DNA from: Candidatus Aenigmatarchaeota archaeon
GTDB lineage: Archaea > Aenigmatarchaeota > Aenigmatarchaeia > QMZP01
Direction of reading: 5' to 3'
Length of the DNA stretch: 64,000 nucleotides
NCBI GenBank assembly: GCA_016783545.1
Contig: JADHWJ010000003.1
Span: forward strand, 36,174-100,173
In this document: piece by piece, positions 26,053-35,056 of the stretch
Layout of the letters: each line of letters begins with the position of its first letter
Position numbering within the stretch: the first letter of the stretch is position 1
Translations under genes and position numbers: made by a program
The notes under the pieces: generated by a model
Databases searched by the model: none
Seen by the model: only the letters and a program-made list of their open reading frames with translations
What the model was told of the DNA's origin: nothing

Positions 26053-26393
26053 ATTATTTTGAAAAAGGAACTATAAAATGGAAGAGACTAAATGAATTTA
26101 TAAATGGATTTGAAGAAACTGTTGAAAATGTAGAAGTTGCTAAAAATATACTTGATGCTTCGTATCCAAAATTAAGGAAAATTTCATTTTCAGATATAAT
26201 AGAGATTATAAAAAATAAAGAAAGTTTTGATCTATATGAAATATTGGAAAAAGTAAATTTATGTAGATCAAGTCTAGGGAAAAGGATGGAACTACTAACT
26301 CGTACAAACATTTTAATAAAGAAAAGAAGAAAAAGAAATATTTACAATTTTAATGAAAATATTAAAAAATGGAGGCTTCCAAATACTAACTAA
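26046..26393 (+). pseudogene. Frame-shifted C-terminal part of the adjacent endonuclease
   Basis: 115 codons open from a TTG, with no good ribosome-binding site and an overlap of seven bases with the endonuclease stop. The sequence runs on from the same protein style (LNYFEKGTIKWKRL) and ends in a winged-helix-like segment (KRMELLTRTNILIKKRRKR). Read together, the two frames give one protein of about 490 residues, so a one-base slip near 26045 is the simplest explanation. A separate small HTH gene is the alternative. Confidence 0.55.
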
Positions 26394-27390
26394 CCAACAA
26401 CTTTGATATTTTCTTTGGATCATATTCTTCTAAATCATTATATTCTTGTCCTGTACCTAAAAAAAGTATGGGTTTTTTCAACACGAAGGCTGCAGACATG
26501 ATAGCACCGCCCCTTGTGTCAATATCTACCTTTGTCAGTATTATAGCATCGACATTTACCATTTCGTCAAACATCCTTCCCTGGGATATTATATCATTTC
26601 CAGTTAAACTATCAAGGACTAAAATCTTCATATCGGGTTTATTAACTTTGCATATTTTTTTTAATTCGTCAGCAAGATCTTTATTAACATGGGTTCTTCC
26701 GGCAGTATCAGCCAAAACTATATCACATCTATTTGCTTCTGCATATTTTTTTGCATCAAAAACAACAGCTGCAGGATCGGCATTATACTGGTGCTTTATC
26801 ACTTTCATACCTAATTTATTGCCATGAACCTCTAGCTGTTCTTGAGCTGCACTTCTAAAAGTGTCAGCTGCAGCGAAAACAAATTTGTATTTTTTCTTTA
26901 ATTTATATGCTAGTCTCCCTATACACGTCGTTTTTCCTGCACCATTAAATCCGAGAAAAACAAATAGAGCAGGTCTTTTTTCAGATTTTGCTTTTTTAAT
27001 CACATCTTCAATTTTAATTTGTTTTTGATTTAGAACCTTAAAGACAGCATTTTCAAAACTTTCCCTTATAAACTCCTTTGCACTTGTTCTTTTGATAGGC
27101 TTTCCAGCAAACTCTTTTTTAAGATTTTCCTTCAGAAAATCTATTACTTCCAATGCAACATTTGCCTGCAAAAGCTCTGTTTCCAGATCTGTAAAAAAGT
27201 TATCTACATCTTTTTCAGTAAATTCCTTTTCAGTGACCTTTTTTGTTATTTTCTTCAAAAAACTGGTTTCTTTGGGCTTTGGTGGCTCCTTCAGCTCCAA
27301 GAATTCCTCTTTTTCTTCTATTGGTTCCTCTGCTTTTTTTGTTAATTTTTCAACAGATTCTCTGAGTTTCTTTTTCAATAATCCGAACAT
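26386..27390 (-). CDS. ftsY: Signal recognition particle receptor FtsY
   Basis: GTPase receptor that docks SRP-bound ribosomes at the membrane. The NG domain is complete: P-loop FNGAGKTTCIGRLA, DTFRSAAQEQLEVH, ADTAGRTHVNKDL and TKVDIDTRGGA. An acidic and lysine-rich linker (residues about 15-55) replaces a long A domain. The ATG at 27390 (MFGLLKKK) is preferred; upstream in-frame codons look non-coding. Its end overlaps the convergent endonuclease remnant by eight bases. Confidence 0.95.
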   Translation of the reverse strand: MFGLLKKKLRESVEKLTKKAEEPIEEKEEFLELKEPPKPKETSFLKKITKKVTEKEFTEKDVDNFFTDLETELLQANVALEVIDFLKENLKKEFAGKPIKRTSAKEFIRESFENAVFKVLNQKQIKIEDVIKKAKSEKRPALFVFLGFNGAGKTTCIGRLAYKLKKKYKFVFAAADTFRSAAQEQLEVHGNKLGMKVIKHQYNADPAAVVFDAKKYAEANRCDIVLADTAGRTHVNKDLADELKKICKVNKPDMKILVLDSLTGNDIISQGRMFDEMVNVDAIILTKVDIDTRGGAIMSAAFVLKKPILFLGTGQEYNDLEEYDPKKISKLLVS

Positions 27391-27440
27391 AATATAGATT
27401 TCACTAGAGGTTATAAAAACTTTGTTTTCAAGTATTCTCC

Positions 27441-28286
27441 ATGAATACCACAAAAAAGCTATATGAAGACGGTATAGAAAGATTACTTGGAGCCCAGGTG
27501 AATAAAAGAGAGCTTGCAAAAATCGTTAGAATTGAACTTAAAAAAAGATTTAATATTTCGGTGAAAGCTGAAACCGTGAGAAGAGCGTTTAGGAGGAGAG
27601 GTAGAACAAGGAAATATATAATAAGAATACTCGATGATATGGTAAGGGACCAGGACGAAAGGCTAATACCTGTTTATACTGGTCTTATAAGTAGAGATGC
27701 TTTGCCTGATCTTGAAGATTGTATTAAAGTCTTGCATTTTAGAAGCTATAGAGCAATAGCATGTGCAGTTGCAGAAGAGACAGGTATTCCACTTGACACC
27801 GTTATCAATAGTATAGGAAAAAAGAAAAGTTATGGATATATAAGAAGAGAGATAGTTCAATATCTCAAAGATTGGCTGGATTTGGCAAAATCTGGTGGAA
27901 AGCCAGATATAGACTCAAAATACACTGGTGTTAGAACAAGCATAATAAAATCGATGATGCGACTTCTGATTGAAAATGGAGAATATCCTACGAATATTGC
28001 TGTATGTAGATATGTTGCTAAAAAACATGGGTTACGTGCTGAAACAATATATGAAAAATATTTTCTCTGCAAAGGCGATTATGCGCCATTGGATGTATAT
28101 GAAGAGCTTAAAGAAAGAACCAAAGGAGTGAAGCTCTATGACATGACACTCGGTGGATATATGAAAGGTGATAAAATATATCACCATGTATTTGGAGTGG
28201 GTGTTGTAAAGTCTATCAGACCACAATCAATTGACGCTGAATTTGACGGTGATATGAAAAAGCTTGCTATAAACTATGAAATCTGA
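27441..28286 (+). CDS. HTH protein with PcrA/UvrD Tudor-like C-terminal domain
   Basis: 281-residue protein of unknown function. The N-terminal 60 residues look like a DNA-binding helix bundle (KAETVRRAFRRRGRTRK). The middle repeats a similar helical unit (TNIAVCRYVAKKHGLRAETI). Residues about 240-281 (GDKIYHHVFGVGVVKSI) match the small beta-barrel at the C-terminus of UvrD/PcrA helicases, which contacts RNA polymerase in bacteria. It is divergent from ftsY and upstream of the lipid genes. A nucleic-acid or polymerase contact role is inferred. Confidence 0.55.
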   Translation: MNTTKKLYEDGIERLLGAQVNKRELAKIVRIELKKRFNISVKAETVRRAFRRRGRTRKYIIRILDDMVRDQDERLIPVYTGLISRDALPDLEDCIKVLHFRSYRAIACAVAEETGIPLDTVINSIGKKKSYGYIRREIVQYLKDWLDLAKSGGKPDIDSKYTGVRTSIIKSMMRLLIENGEYPTNIAVCRYVAKKHGLRAETIYEKYFLCKGDYAPLDVYEELKERTKGVKLYDMTLGGYMKGDKIYHHVFGVGVVKSIRPQSIDAEFDGDMKKLAINYEI

Positions 28287-28335
28287 ATATTTGGGGTAGT
28301 AAAGGTTAATAAATATTAACTTGTAAAAAGGTTCT

Positions 28336-29364
28336 ATGATTGAGATACCGAGGTTGATTTTGATAGAAAAAGGGGCTATAAACAAGCTTCCTGAAGTCCT
28401 GCAAAAACTGGATATTAAAGGAAAGGCTTTGATAATTGTAGATGAAATAACAAAGGATATTGCTGGTAATAAGATAAAAGAAAGCTTGGAAGGCTCTGAT
28501 TTTGTTATGATAAAAAGTTCCAGAATGGAAGATGTCGAAACAATCAAAAAAGCTGCAGAAGGGTTTGATTGTATAATAGGTGTTGGTGGTGGCAAGATAT
28601 TGGATACCAGCAAAATGGCTGCAATGGAAACAGAAAAACCTTTCATATCATTCCCGACAGCTCCTTCGCACGATGGTATATGTTCAGAGAATGTCTCTTT
28701 AACCGTTGATGGAAAATACCAATCATTAAAGGCAAGAGTTCCTTTTGCATTAGTAGCTGATATTGATATAATAAAAAAAGCTCCATATAGAATGATTGCA
28801 TCTGGGGCAGCAGATCTTGTTGCAAAATATACAGCAAATTTTGATTGGAAGCTTGCAAAGGATAAGCAAAACGAAGAATACAATGATTATGCAGCAGAGC
28901 TTGCATTAGCTTCTGCAAAGATTGTCAAAGATAATGCAAATGATATAAAAAATCTTACTGATAATGGTATAAAGAACCTTGTATGGGGCCTGGTTATATC
29001 AGGCATTTCAATGTCAATGATAAGTAGCTCAAGACCTGGTTCAGGTGCTGAGCATATGTTTTCTCATGCTTTGGATGCACTATGTTCTGAAAAGGGTATA
29101 AAAGGCGCTCTACACGGCGAACAGTGTGGATTTGGTTCCATATTAATGGGACATCATCAAGGAGAGAACTGGGGGGAAACCAAGGAACTTTTGGAAAAAA
29201 TCGGGGCACCTACAACTGCCAAGGATTTGGGCATTGAAGAAGAGATACTAATTGAAGCGCTGTTAAATGCAAAGAACATAAGGGATAGATATACCATCCT
29301 GGATGAAAAACCATTAGACAGGGAGAAAGCAAGGGAGATATTAATAAAAACAGGAGTTATTTAG
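28336..29364 (+). CDS. egsA: Glycerol-1-phosphate dehydrogenase
   Basis: Makes sn-glycerol-1-phosphate from dihydroxyacetone phosphate, the step that sets archaeal lipid stereochemistry. 342 residues of the iron/zinc dehydrogenase fold: GVGGGKILDTSK binds NAD(P), and metal ligands lie in SGAADLVAKY, GAEHMFSHALD and LHGEQCGFG. FPTAPSHDG is characteristic of the EgsA/AraM group. GGGP synthase follows 28 bases downstream, so the first two dedicated steps of ether-lipid synthesis are paired. Confidence 0.95.
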   Translation: MIEIPRLILIEKGAINKLPEVLQKLDIKGKALIIVDEITKDIAGNKIKESLEGSDFVMIKSSRMEDVETIKKAAEGFDCIIGVGGGKILDTSKMAAMETEKPFISFPTAPSHDGICSENVSLTVDGKYQSLKARVPFALVADIDIIKKAPYRMIASGAADLVAKYTANFDWKLAKDKQNEEYNDYAAELALASAKIVKDNANDIKNLTDNGIKNLVWGLVISGISMSMISSSRPGSGAEHMFSHALDALCSEKGIKGALHGEQCGFGSILMGHHQGENWGETKELLEKIGAPTTAKDLGIEEEILIEALLNAKNIRDRYTILDEKPLDREKAREILIKTGVI

Positions 29365-29392
29365 CTTTTTAAACATATTTCTAAGAGATAGT

Positions 29393-30172
29393 ATGAAAGT
29401 CTTTGAATATATAAAAGAGAAGAGAAAAATCACACCTCTACATTTTACACTCATAGATCCTGATAAGCAGAGCCCTGAACAGGCAGGAGAATTTGCAAAA
29501 AAGGCAAAAGAATCTGGTTCAGATGCCATAATGATAGGCGGCTCACAGCCTGATCTGCTTATGTATCTAGATGAAACTGTTAAAGAAGTGAAGAAACGTG
29601 TTGGAGACATCCCTGTTATACTTTTCCCATTTTCCCATTCAGCGCTTTCAAAACACGCAGATGCTGTGTTCTTTATGAGTCTTTTGAATTCCAGATCAAC
29701 ACAATACATAATAGAGGAACAGATGAGGGGTTCTGTTGTCATTGCAAAACATGCAATTGAACCGCTTTCAATGGCATACCTGATAATAGAATCTGGAAAA
29801 CCAACATCAGCTGAATTTGGTGGAGATGCAAAGCCCATCCCAAGAAAAAAGCCGGAATTTGCGGTTGGCTATGCACTTGCTGCAAGATATTTTGGCATGA
29901 AATTTGTTTATTTGGAAGGTGGCTCTGGTGCTGAAAAACCGGTCACAACAAAAATGGTTGCAATGGTTAAAAAAGCTGTTGGGGAAGATGTTTTTGTTAT
30001 TGTTGGTGGTGGTATAAGGGATTCTGAAACAGCAAAATCATTAGCAAGCGCAGGTGCGGATATTTTCGTTACTGGAACAATAGGTGAAGAAGATCCTGAA
30101 AAATTCAAAGAGATAATAAAGTCTATAAAAGAGGGTTCTATAACAAACCTTGACGATTACGTTACACATTAG
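29393..30172 (+). CDS. Geranylgeranylglyceryl phosphate synthase
   Basis: Prenyltransferase joining geranylgeranyl diphosphate to glycerol-1-phosphate, forming the first ether bond. A PcrB-like TIM barrel of 259 residues: HFTLIDPDKQSP and AIMIGGSQ near the N-terminus, VYLEGGSGAEKPV and IVGGGIRDSETAKSLASAGA near the C-terminus bind the phosphate. It directly follows glycerol-1-phosphate dehydrogenase and is followed, 29 bases on, by the first gene of the surface-protein cluster. Confidence 0.95.
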   Translation: MKVFEYIKEKRKITPLHFTLIDPDKQSPEQAGEFAKKAKESGSDAIMIGGSQPDLLMYLDETVKEVKKRVGDIPVILFPFSHSALSKHADAVFFMSLLNSRSTQYIIEEQMRGSVVIAKHAIEPLSMAYLIIESGKPTSAEFGGDAKPIPRKKPEFAVGYALAARYFGMKFVYLEGGSGAEKPVTTKMVAMVKKAVGEDVFVIVGGGIRDSETAKSLASAGADIFVTGTIGEEDPEKFKEIIKSIKEGSITNLDDYVTH

Positions 30173-30201
30173 CTTTTTAAACATTATATTAATTTCTAAA
30201 T

Positions 30202-31899
30202 ATGATACCATCAGAAGATGAGCTCTATAGCATATCAAAAGATATTATGGGACAGGGACTCTTAAGAATAAGGAAACCCTGGTTTAAAAGGGTTCATAGA
30301 GTGGAAAAGGTAATCCCGAAAAGGCATAGAGAAAGCACATTCAGGGATTGGTTTGATCCTCTTTTTACAGGATTTTTTACAGGATTCATGGCATTTGCAC
30401 CTCTTGGTTTAGAAGCCGGGCCATTGAAAGGAAGTGTAAAGAATTACAGGAACAGACCAGTTGCAGAGGCAATAGTATATGCAAAACAGCCCAGAGGCGG
30501 GATAGTTGATATTTCAGAGACAGACATATCCGGCAATTACAGACTGGACCTTGAGCCGAGTGATTATATAATAAAGGTGTTTTACAGAGGGAAAAGATTC
30601 AGCAAGTCTATCAGAGTGCCCTCTCTTTTTCCTGGCCAAGAATTGGAAAATCAGGACATATCAATTGATGCGGACACTGACACTAAATTACTAGCAGAAG
30701 CCAGCTCATTTAAAGACTATTTCAAGGTCTATGTGCTTGACACAAGACCAAAAAAGGTTGTTTTCTGTGAGACTCCATACGCAAGCAAAGACGGCTATGA
30801 ATTTACAGGAAAAGGCTATATTCTCCTTGCGGGTGATGATGGTATTAATTTTGGAAGCTCAAATCTTCTTTTCAATTGTAATGATATGGGAAAGGTTAGG
30901 AAAAAAGCGTACACGCCCCCAGATGATATGGAAAAGTTTGCTGATGTTCTTTTTGATCTTGGGCTTGGAATGGCAGTGCCAGGAGGCCCGATAAAATATG
31001 CAGTTACAGTTCCAATAGAGCTATCAAAAATTGCGCGCCCTAAAGAGGGTGTAAGATTCGGAATGAAACCTGAGGATTTTATAAGAAGAACTAGGGGAAG
31101 GACACCGTTAACACGCCCATGGGATGTTCTTCGTGTGCAGAGAGCTGCTTCAGACGCTGGATTAAGGGCAGGATATTATTGCTCGCCTGTTGAACTTGAA
31201 TTCGATGTTGGCGGAAACGGCAATATAGAAGTCTATGCGCTTGCTGCCTGCCATAAGATGGGAAAGAGAGGAAGGGAATGGACTGGGATTAATTGTGATT
31301 TTGATATTGGAAATGGTGTTGCAAGTGAACCGATTGTCAGTAAATCAGGTCTTCAGCATCTTGCAAGAGTTGACAAGTTTGGATACCATTACCCAAATGG
31401 TGTTGATATGGTTGGTGGTGATTATAGATACGATTTCACTGACCCTGAACAATCTTGGTGGGCGCTTATAGAAGCAGCTTCTGCAAAAAATTCTGAATTA
31501 TTTTGTTCATTACTAAGCGAAAGTTTGAAGAGAACAAATGAAAAAGAGATTAGAACATTAAAAAGTATGGGTAGTCGTAGAAGGGCTTCTTCGTTCAGGC
31601 CTTTTCCGAATTATTTTAGAATAAGCTCGAGTGTGCCAGCGAGTTCTGTGAGAAGCTTAAGAAATTATGTTGAATTCAAGTACTCTGGACCTGATTCAGG
31701 TCCGCGCGTAGAAAAAGCAGGTTATATGATAATTGATAAAAAACATGATCCGAGTAAATGTGTTCTGACAACTACAATTGAAACAGAAGACCCGGACGCA
31801 TCTGGCCTAAGAAATCCAAATGCACTCAAATACCATTTTTTCAATGAATTTACATTTGTAAAAGAAGATGGGATATGGAAATTATACAGCCAAGAATAA
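30202..31899 (+). CDS. Large protein with carboxypeptidase-regulatory-like domain
   Basis: 565 residues. A hydrophobic stretch (TGFFTGFMAFAPLGLEAG, about 52-70) could be a membrane helix after a basic cytoplasmic start. Residues 72-140 form a beta-sandwich of the CarboxypepD-reg type (VAEAIVYAKQP, DISGNYRLDLEPSDYIIKV). The rest, with several Cys and Trp, is unknown. It opens the long co-directional run of membrane-anchored proteins. No catalytic motif is seen; a surface structural part is the best guess. Confidence 0.55.
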   Translation: MIPSEDELYSISKDIMGQGLLRIRKPWFKRVHRVEKVIPKRHRESTFRDWFDPLFTGFFTGFMAFAPLGLEAGPLKGSVKNYRNRPVAEAIVYAKQPRGGIVDISETDISGNYRLDLEPSDYIIKVFYRGKRFSKSIRVPSLFPGQELENQDISIDADTDTKLLAEASSFKDYFKVYVLDTRPKKVVFCETPYASKDGYEFTGKGYILLAGDDGINFGSSNLLFNCNDMGKVRKKAYTPPDDMEKFADVLFDLGLGMAVPGGPIKYAVTVPIELSKIARPKEGVRFGMKPEDFIRRTRGRTPLTRPWDVLRVQRAASDAGLRAGYYCSPVELEFDVGGNGNIEVYALAACHKMGKRGREWTGINCDFDIGNGVASEPIVSKSGLQHLARVDKFGYHYPNGVDMVGGDYRYDFTDPEQSWWALIEAASAKNSELFCSLLSESLKRTNEKEIRTLKSMGSRRRASSFRPFPNYFRISSSVPASSVRSLRNYVEFKYSGPDSGPRVEKAGYMIIDKKHDPSKCVLTTTIETEDPDASGLRNPNALKYHFFNEFTFVKEDGIWKLYSQE

Positions 31900-31936
31900 A
31901 AACTAATTTTTAACTTTAGAGAGCGAATAATAAAAC

Positions 31937-32464
31937 ATGGCAGATAATCTTGTTATATCAATAATGTTGACAGCGGCTGCACTTGTATTTATAACGATTG
32001 CTATTATTTTTGCCGTAACATATATTCCTGATGTTATATCCGCCGGCTGCTGGATGAGCGCCCAGCAACAGACCAAACAGTTTGTCGGCTGGTATGTTGA
32101 AGGCCCTGGAAAAGGCGTCTTTACAAAAGAAATCAAAGATCTTCACAGAGAACTGAACCTTGGGGACTGTGTTGAAAAAACAATATTCACAAACAGCCCT
32201 GAAGTCATGTGCAATGATGTAAACATAGTGGCCAAGTGTCCTGCTGATAAGAAAGGCTATATCATCACCTGCAGGGATTCGTCTACAGGAAAGGTTGAGC
32301 AATTCTTCAGAGGTGCGCAGAATATTTGTGTGGGATTTTCAAAGCCTATTGACAAGGAACTGGAGCTAGAGGGCAAGAAAAAGTGGTGCGTTAGCATAGA
32401 CCTTATTGAAAGAAAATATAAAATCTCAGCAGAGGTGGGAGAATGTATAAGAGAAAAGGACTAG
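31937..32464 (+). CDS. Membrane-anchored protein of the surface cluster
   Basis: 175 residues. An N-terminal hydrophobic helix (residues 5-35) is followed by a soluble domain with about eight cysteines (AGCWMSAQ, LGDCVEKT, VMCNDVNIVAKC, YIITCRD), probably disulfide-bonded outside the cell. It overlaps the next gene by 22 bases, so translation is coupled. Family not recognised. Confidence 0.6.
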   Translation: MADNLVISIMLTAAALVFITIAIIFAVTYIPDVISAGCWMSAQQQTKQFVGWYVEGPGKGVFTKEIKDLHRELNLGDCVEKTIFTNSPEVMCNDVNIVAKCPADKKGYIITCRDSSTGKVEQFFRGAQNICVGFSKPIDKELELEGKKKWCVSIDLIERKYKISAEVGECIREKD

Positions 32465-32823
32465 TACACTCGATGATGCTTGCAGCATTTGCATTGATTT
32501 TGGTATATTTTGTTCTTACTCTTCTTGGAACAAGACCTTTCTGGTCCAATTACAATGAAGCTCAGGCAAAGATAATAGCTCATTCAATATCATCCGGTGT
32601 CTCAGTGCTTTCTGTTTCAGACGGTTCTATAACAGAGGAGCTGGAAAGGGAATGGGACATAACAATATCAGATAAGGAAGTAGAGGTTACTTATCAGAAG
32701 GTTAAAAGTGGAAAAGTCAAGCTCAATACAGATTTTGATCTATCAGATATGAAACTGGAAGCTGTGAAAAAGATTGTTATAGAAAGAACTGAATCTGGCA
32801 TCAGAATAAGGGAGGTAGCATAA
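32443..32823 (+). CDS. Pilin-like membrane-anchored protein
   Basis: 126 residues: short basic start, one helix (MLAAFALILVYFVLTLLG), then an exported domain of about 90 residues with alternating strands. The layout, a single N-terminal helix and a small beta-rich head, resembles archaeal pilin-like subunits, but no prepilin peptidase site is clear. It overlaps its neighbours at both ends, so it belongs to a tight operon. Confidence 0.6.
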   Translation: MYKRKGLVHSMMLAAFALILVYFVLTLLGTRPFWSNYNEAQAKIIAHSISSGVSVLSVSDGSITEELEREWDITISDKEVEVTYQKVKSGKVKLNTDFDLSDMKLEAVKKIVIERTESGIRIREVA

Positions 32824-33203
32824 TGCCTGAACAGAATACACTAGTAAGTGGCTTTAATGATATAATTTTCGTGGCTTTTGTTGTAGCCCTTATAATCTAT
32901 GTAGGGATTAATTTTACAGACCTTCAAGTTAAAATGGATCAGACATTTGATGTTGCTGAAGTAAAGCATATAGCACATCTGGCTGAAAACTGCCTGAAAG
33001 GCGGCAATGATTATATTGATCTGGATGATATTAACATGGAGAACTGCATGTTTGACGCTGATCTAATGATAATAACAGATGCTATTACAGGAAAAGAAAA
33101 GAAAGAGGGATGGAATATTATAGGCAGCAGGAGCCATAGGATTGCTGTCAACATAAAAGCTGGTGATGATATACATCCGGGGTGGTTATATGTGGAGTTC
33201 TAG
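32823..33203 (+). CDS. Pilin-like membrane-anchored protein
   Basis: 126 residues, with a helix at residues 12-30 (IIFVAFVVALIIYVGINF) and an exported head with two cysteines (AENCLKGG, MENCMFDA). The ATG shares one base with the previous stop and the end overlaps the next gene by 14 bases. Size and shape match the preceding protein, suggesting related building blocks. No known family. Confidence 0.6.
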   Translation: MPEQNTLVSGFNDIIFVAFVVALIIYVGINFTDLQVKMDQTFDVAEVKHIAHLAENCLKGGNDYIDLDDINMENCMFDADLMIITDAITGKEKKEGWNIIGSRSHRIAVNIKAGDDIHPGWLYVEF

Positions 33204-33633
33204 GAAAGGTATTTACGGCATATTTTTCATAGTTACCATAGGGGTGGCGATGATGTTTTTTTTCATAGCCATGCACACTATTGGGCTGGGTAATATTCTC
33301 ACACTAAGCAAAACTATCATGCTCTCAACCGAGCTTGATGAAAGAGGTTCTTTCTTATGCACATTTATGAATTCAGAAAAAGACGGTATAAAAAATATGG
33401 AGCTTCTTGCTAATCTCTATATTGACTCCACACTAAATACAGAATTTCTTGAGGATATGGTTGATAAAATTTATGGGCCTTACTGGCAGATGAAAATCCA
33501 ACATTCCAGCGGTGAGATTGTTCTGGGAAGGGAAGAGATAGATGATGATGCTATGGGAACAACTATTGATATTCCCATACCAGGTGCTGGAAAATCAGGG
33601 GCTACAAAATCTAAGGTGGTTTTCAAGATATGA
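33190..33633 (+). CDS. Pilin-like membrane-anchored protein
   Basis: 147 residues. The ATG at 33190 was chosen because GGGGTGG lies just upstream. Basic start (MWSSRKGIYG), one helix (IFFIVTIGVAMMFFFIAM), then an exported domain containing the segment ERGSFLCTFMNSEKDGI. It overlaps both neighbours. The sequence around ERGSFL and the later beta-strands resembles other one-helix proteins of the cluster in layout, not in clear identity. Confidence 0.6.
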   Translation: MWSSRKGIYGIFFIVTIGVAMMFFFIAMHTIGLGNILTLSKTIMLSTELDERGSFLCTFMNSEKDGIKNMELLANLYIDSTLNTEFLEDMVDKIYGPYWQMKIQHSSGEIVLGREEIDDDAMGTTIDIPIPGAGKSGATKSKVVFKI

Positions 33634-34595
33634 AAGGCTTCATTGACCCGAACGTGTGGATACTAATCGGAGCAATGATTATCTGCGGACTTTTGGTGCT
33701 TGCATTAATGTCGCTTAAATTTTCCAGTGTTAAAAGGATCACAGAAGATGTCACGCTTGAAGAAGACAAATATACAATGGTCTATGCAATGAATGCTGCA
33801 AACCTATATGCAAAAACCTCCCTGAATTATGCTGTCTATCAGGCATGCTATGACACCTTGAGAAATTCTGAAGTAGGGTCTGAGGAGCAGTTTGAATCAG
33901 CTCTTGGAAACGCTGTTAAGAACAATCTAAATACATATCTATCAGACTATCGCTTTCTTGAAGCATATGTAGTGAAATTCCCAAGTCAGGATATGAAAAT
34001 AAAAATCGAGCCTGATAAGATAGAACTGAATTTAGATGGTAATCTTGTCATGGAGAAAACAAGGGTTGTTGAAAAAGTTATGAAAGAAGAGATAAAACTG
34101 GAAGGTGGTGCTTCTTTGGAAGTGGTTGTGGAAATACCATGCCTTGATACATATCAAATCGGTGTTAGGGAAGAGGATGGTGTAGCAAAAGATCTGAAAA
34201 TAGAGCTAATCAATGCAAAATTAGCGGCTGGCCTTGAAGATACATTTTCTGCTGATGTTGGTAGTGATATTGACTGCGATGCTGTTTTTGAGAGCGCATT
34301 CGGAACAAAAAAGCATGCAAAAGATACTCTGAGAGCAGAACTGGAATCCAGAATAGAAAAACTAAGCACTGGGACAATAGCACTTGAACTAAAGGACCTT
34401 AGTCTTATTATTAAAAATGCAGGCGGGCATACGTCTGATGATGAGACCATATGTGATTTTAATTATGAGATAAAAGCAGACATCCTTATGACTGTTGATG
34501 TTTCAGATGAGAAAACATATCCTGTATGGAACGGAAACGCTATTGCATTTGAAAGACTGATATACCAAACCCTACTAGTAATTATATATCCTTAG
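33630..34595 (+). CDS. Membrane-anchored protein of the surface cluster
   Basis: 321 residues with one N-terminal helix (WILIGAMIICGLLVLALMSL) and a long exported region containing four cysteines (AVYQACYDTL, EIPCLDTYQ, DIDCDAVFE, ETICDFNYE). Its start overlaps the previous gene by four bases and its end meets a small minus-strand gene. Family not recognised; by position it is a larger subunit of the same assembly. Confidence 0.6.
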   Translation: MKGFIDPNVWILIGAMIICGLLVLALMSLKFSSVKRITEDVTLEEDKYTMVYAMNAANLYAKTSLNYAVYQACYDTLRNSEVGSEEQFESALGNAVKNNLNTYLSDYRFLEAYVVKFPSQDMKIKIEPDKIELNLDGNLVMEKTRVVEKVMKEEIKLEGGASLEVVVEIPCLDTYQIGVREEDGVAKDLKIELINAKLAAGLEDTFSADVGSDIDCDAVFESAFGTKKHAKDTLRAELESRIEKLSTGTIALELKDLSLIIKNAGGHTSDDETICDFNYEIKADILMTVDVSDEKTYPVWNGNAIAFERLIYQTLLVIIYP

Positions 34596-34744
34596 ACTGT
34601 TTTGAACATACTCTGAAGATTCCCAAAGAAGCTTTTTACAGCAACAAGCGCATCACCGCTTTTGCTGGACACTATCATTATCAGCATCAAAACCACTACA
34701 AGAATGACAATTGCGAAAACAATTATCTTTAATGGCATCTCCAT
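34592..34744 (-). CDS. 50-residue single-helix membrane protein
   Basis: Starts MEMPLKIIVFAIVILVVVLM, followed by a short charged tail (FFGNLQSMFKTV). It is the only minus-strand gene inside the plus-strand cluster and is convergent with the 321-residue gene, overlapping it by four bases. It could be a small accessory subunit. An upstream extension to 34819 is possible but unlikely. Confidence 0.45.
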   Translation of the reverse strand: MEMPLKIIVFAIVILVVVLMLIMIVSSKSGDALVAVKSFFGNLQSMFKTV

Positions 34745-34799
34745 AATTAATATTGGTAATGGTTTAATAAATATATAGGGCTCTGACCAATTATTAGTT

Positions 34800-34901
34800 A
34801 TGAAAGGTAGTTCATTCAAACTTCTTTTTGATGTAATACTAATTGTGATAATCCTTACAATAATAAGTTATGCTATATTAACGATGACGGAGGTAATATG
34901 A
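34800..34901 (+). CDS. 33-residue membrane peptide of the surface cluster
   Basis: One helix (LLFDVILIVIILTIISYAIL) with a basic start (MKGSSFK). Its stop overlaps the ATG of the next gene by four bases, and a GGAGG site for that next gene lies inside its last codons. The tight coupling supports it as real despite its size. Confidence 0.55.
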   Translation: MKGSSFKLLFDVILIVIILTIISYAILTMTEVI

Positions 34902-35056
34902 AAGGGGAAATAAGTGCAAAAATGTGGTGGATATTAGGGATTATAGTGCTTACTGTTATCCTGATAGTTGTTTTTTCAGGAAGCTTTAGTAATTTTTTTA
35001 GTAAGGCCGGACCTTACATGGCAAATCTATTCAAAATGATTTCATTTGGTGGTTAA
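34898..35056 (+). CDS. 52-residue membrane peptide of the surface cluster
   Basis: Helix at residues 10-27 (WWILGIIVLTVILIVVF) with a short amphipathic tail (SFSNFFSKAGPYMANL). It is preceded by GGAGG and followed without a gap by the 760-residue gene, so the three are translated as a unit. No known family. Confidence 0.6.
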   Translation: MKGEISAKMWWILGIIVLTVILIVVFSGSFSNFFSKAGPYMANLFKMISFGG

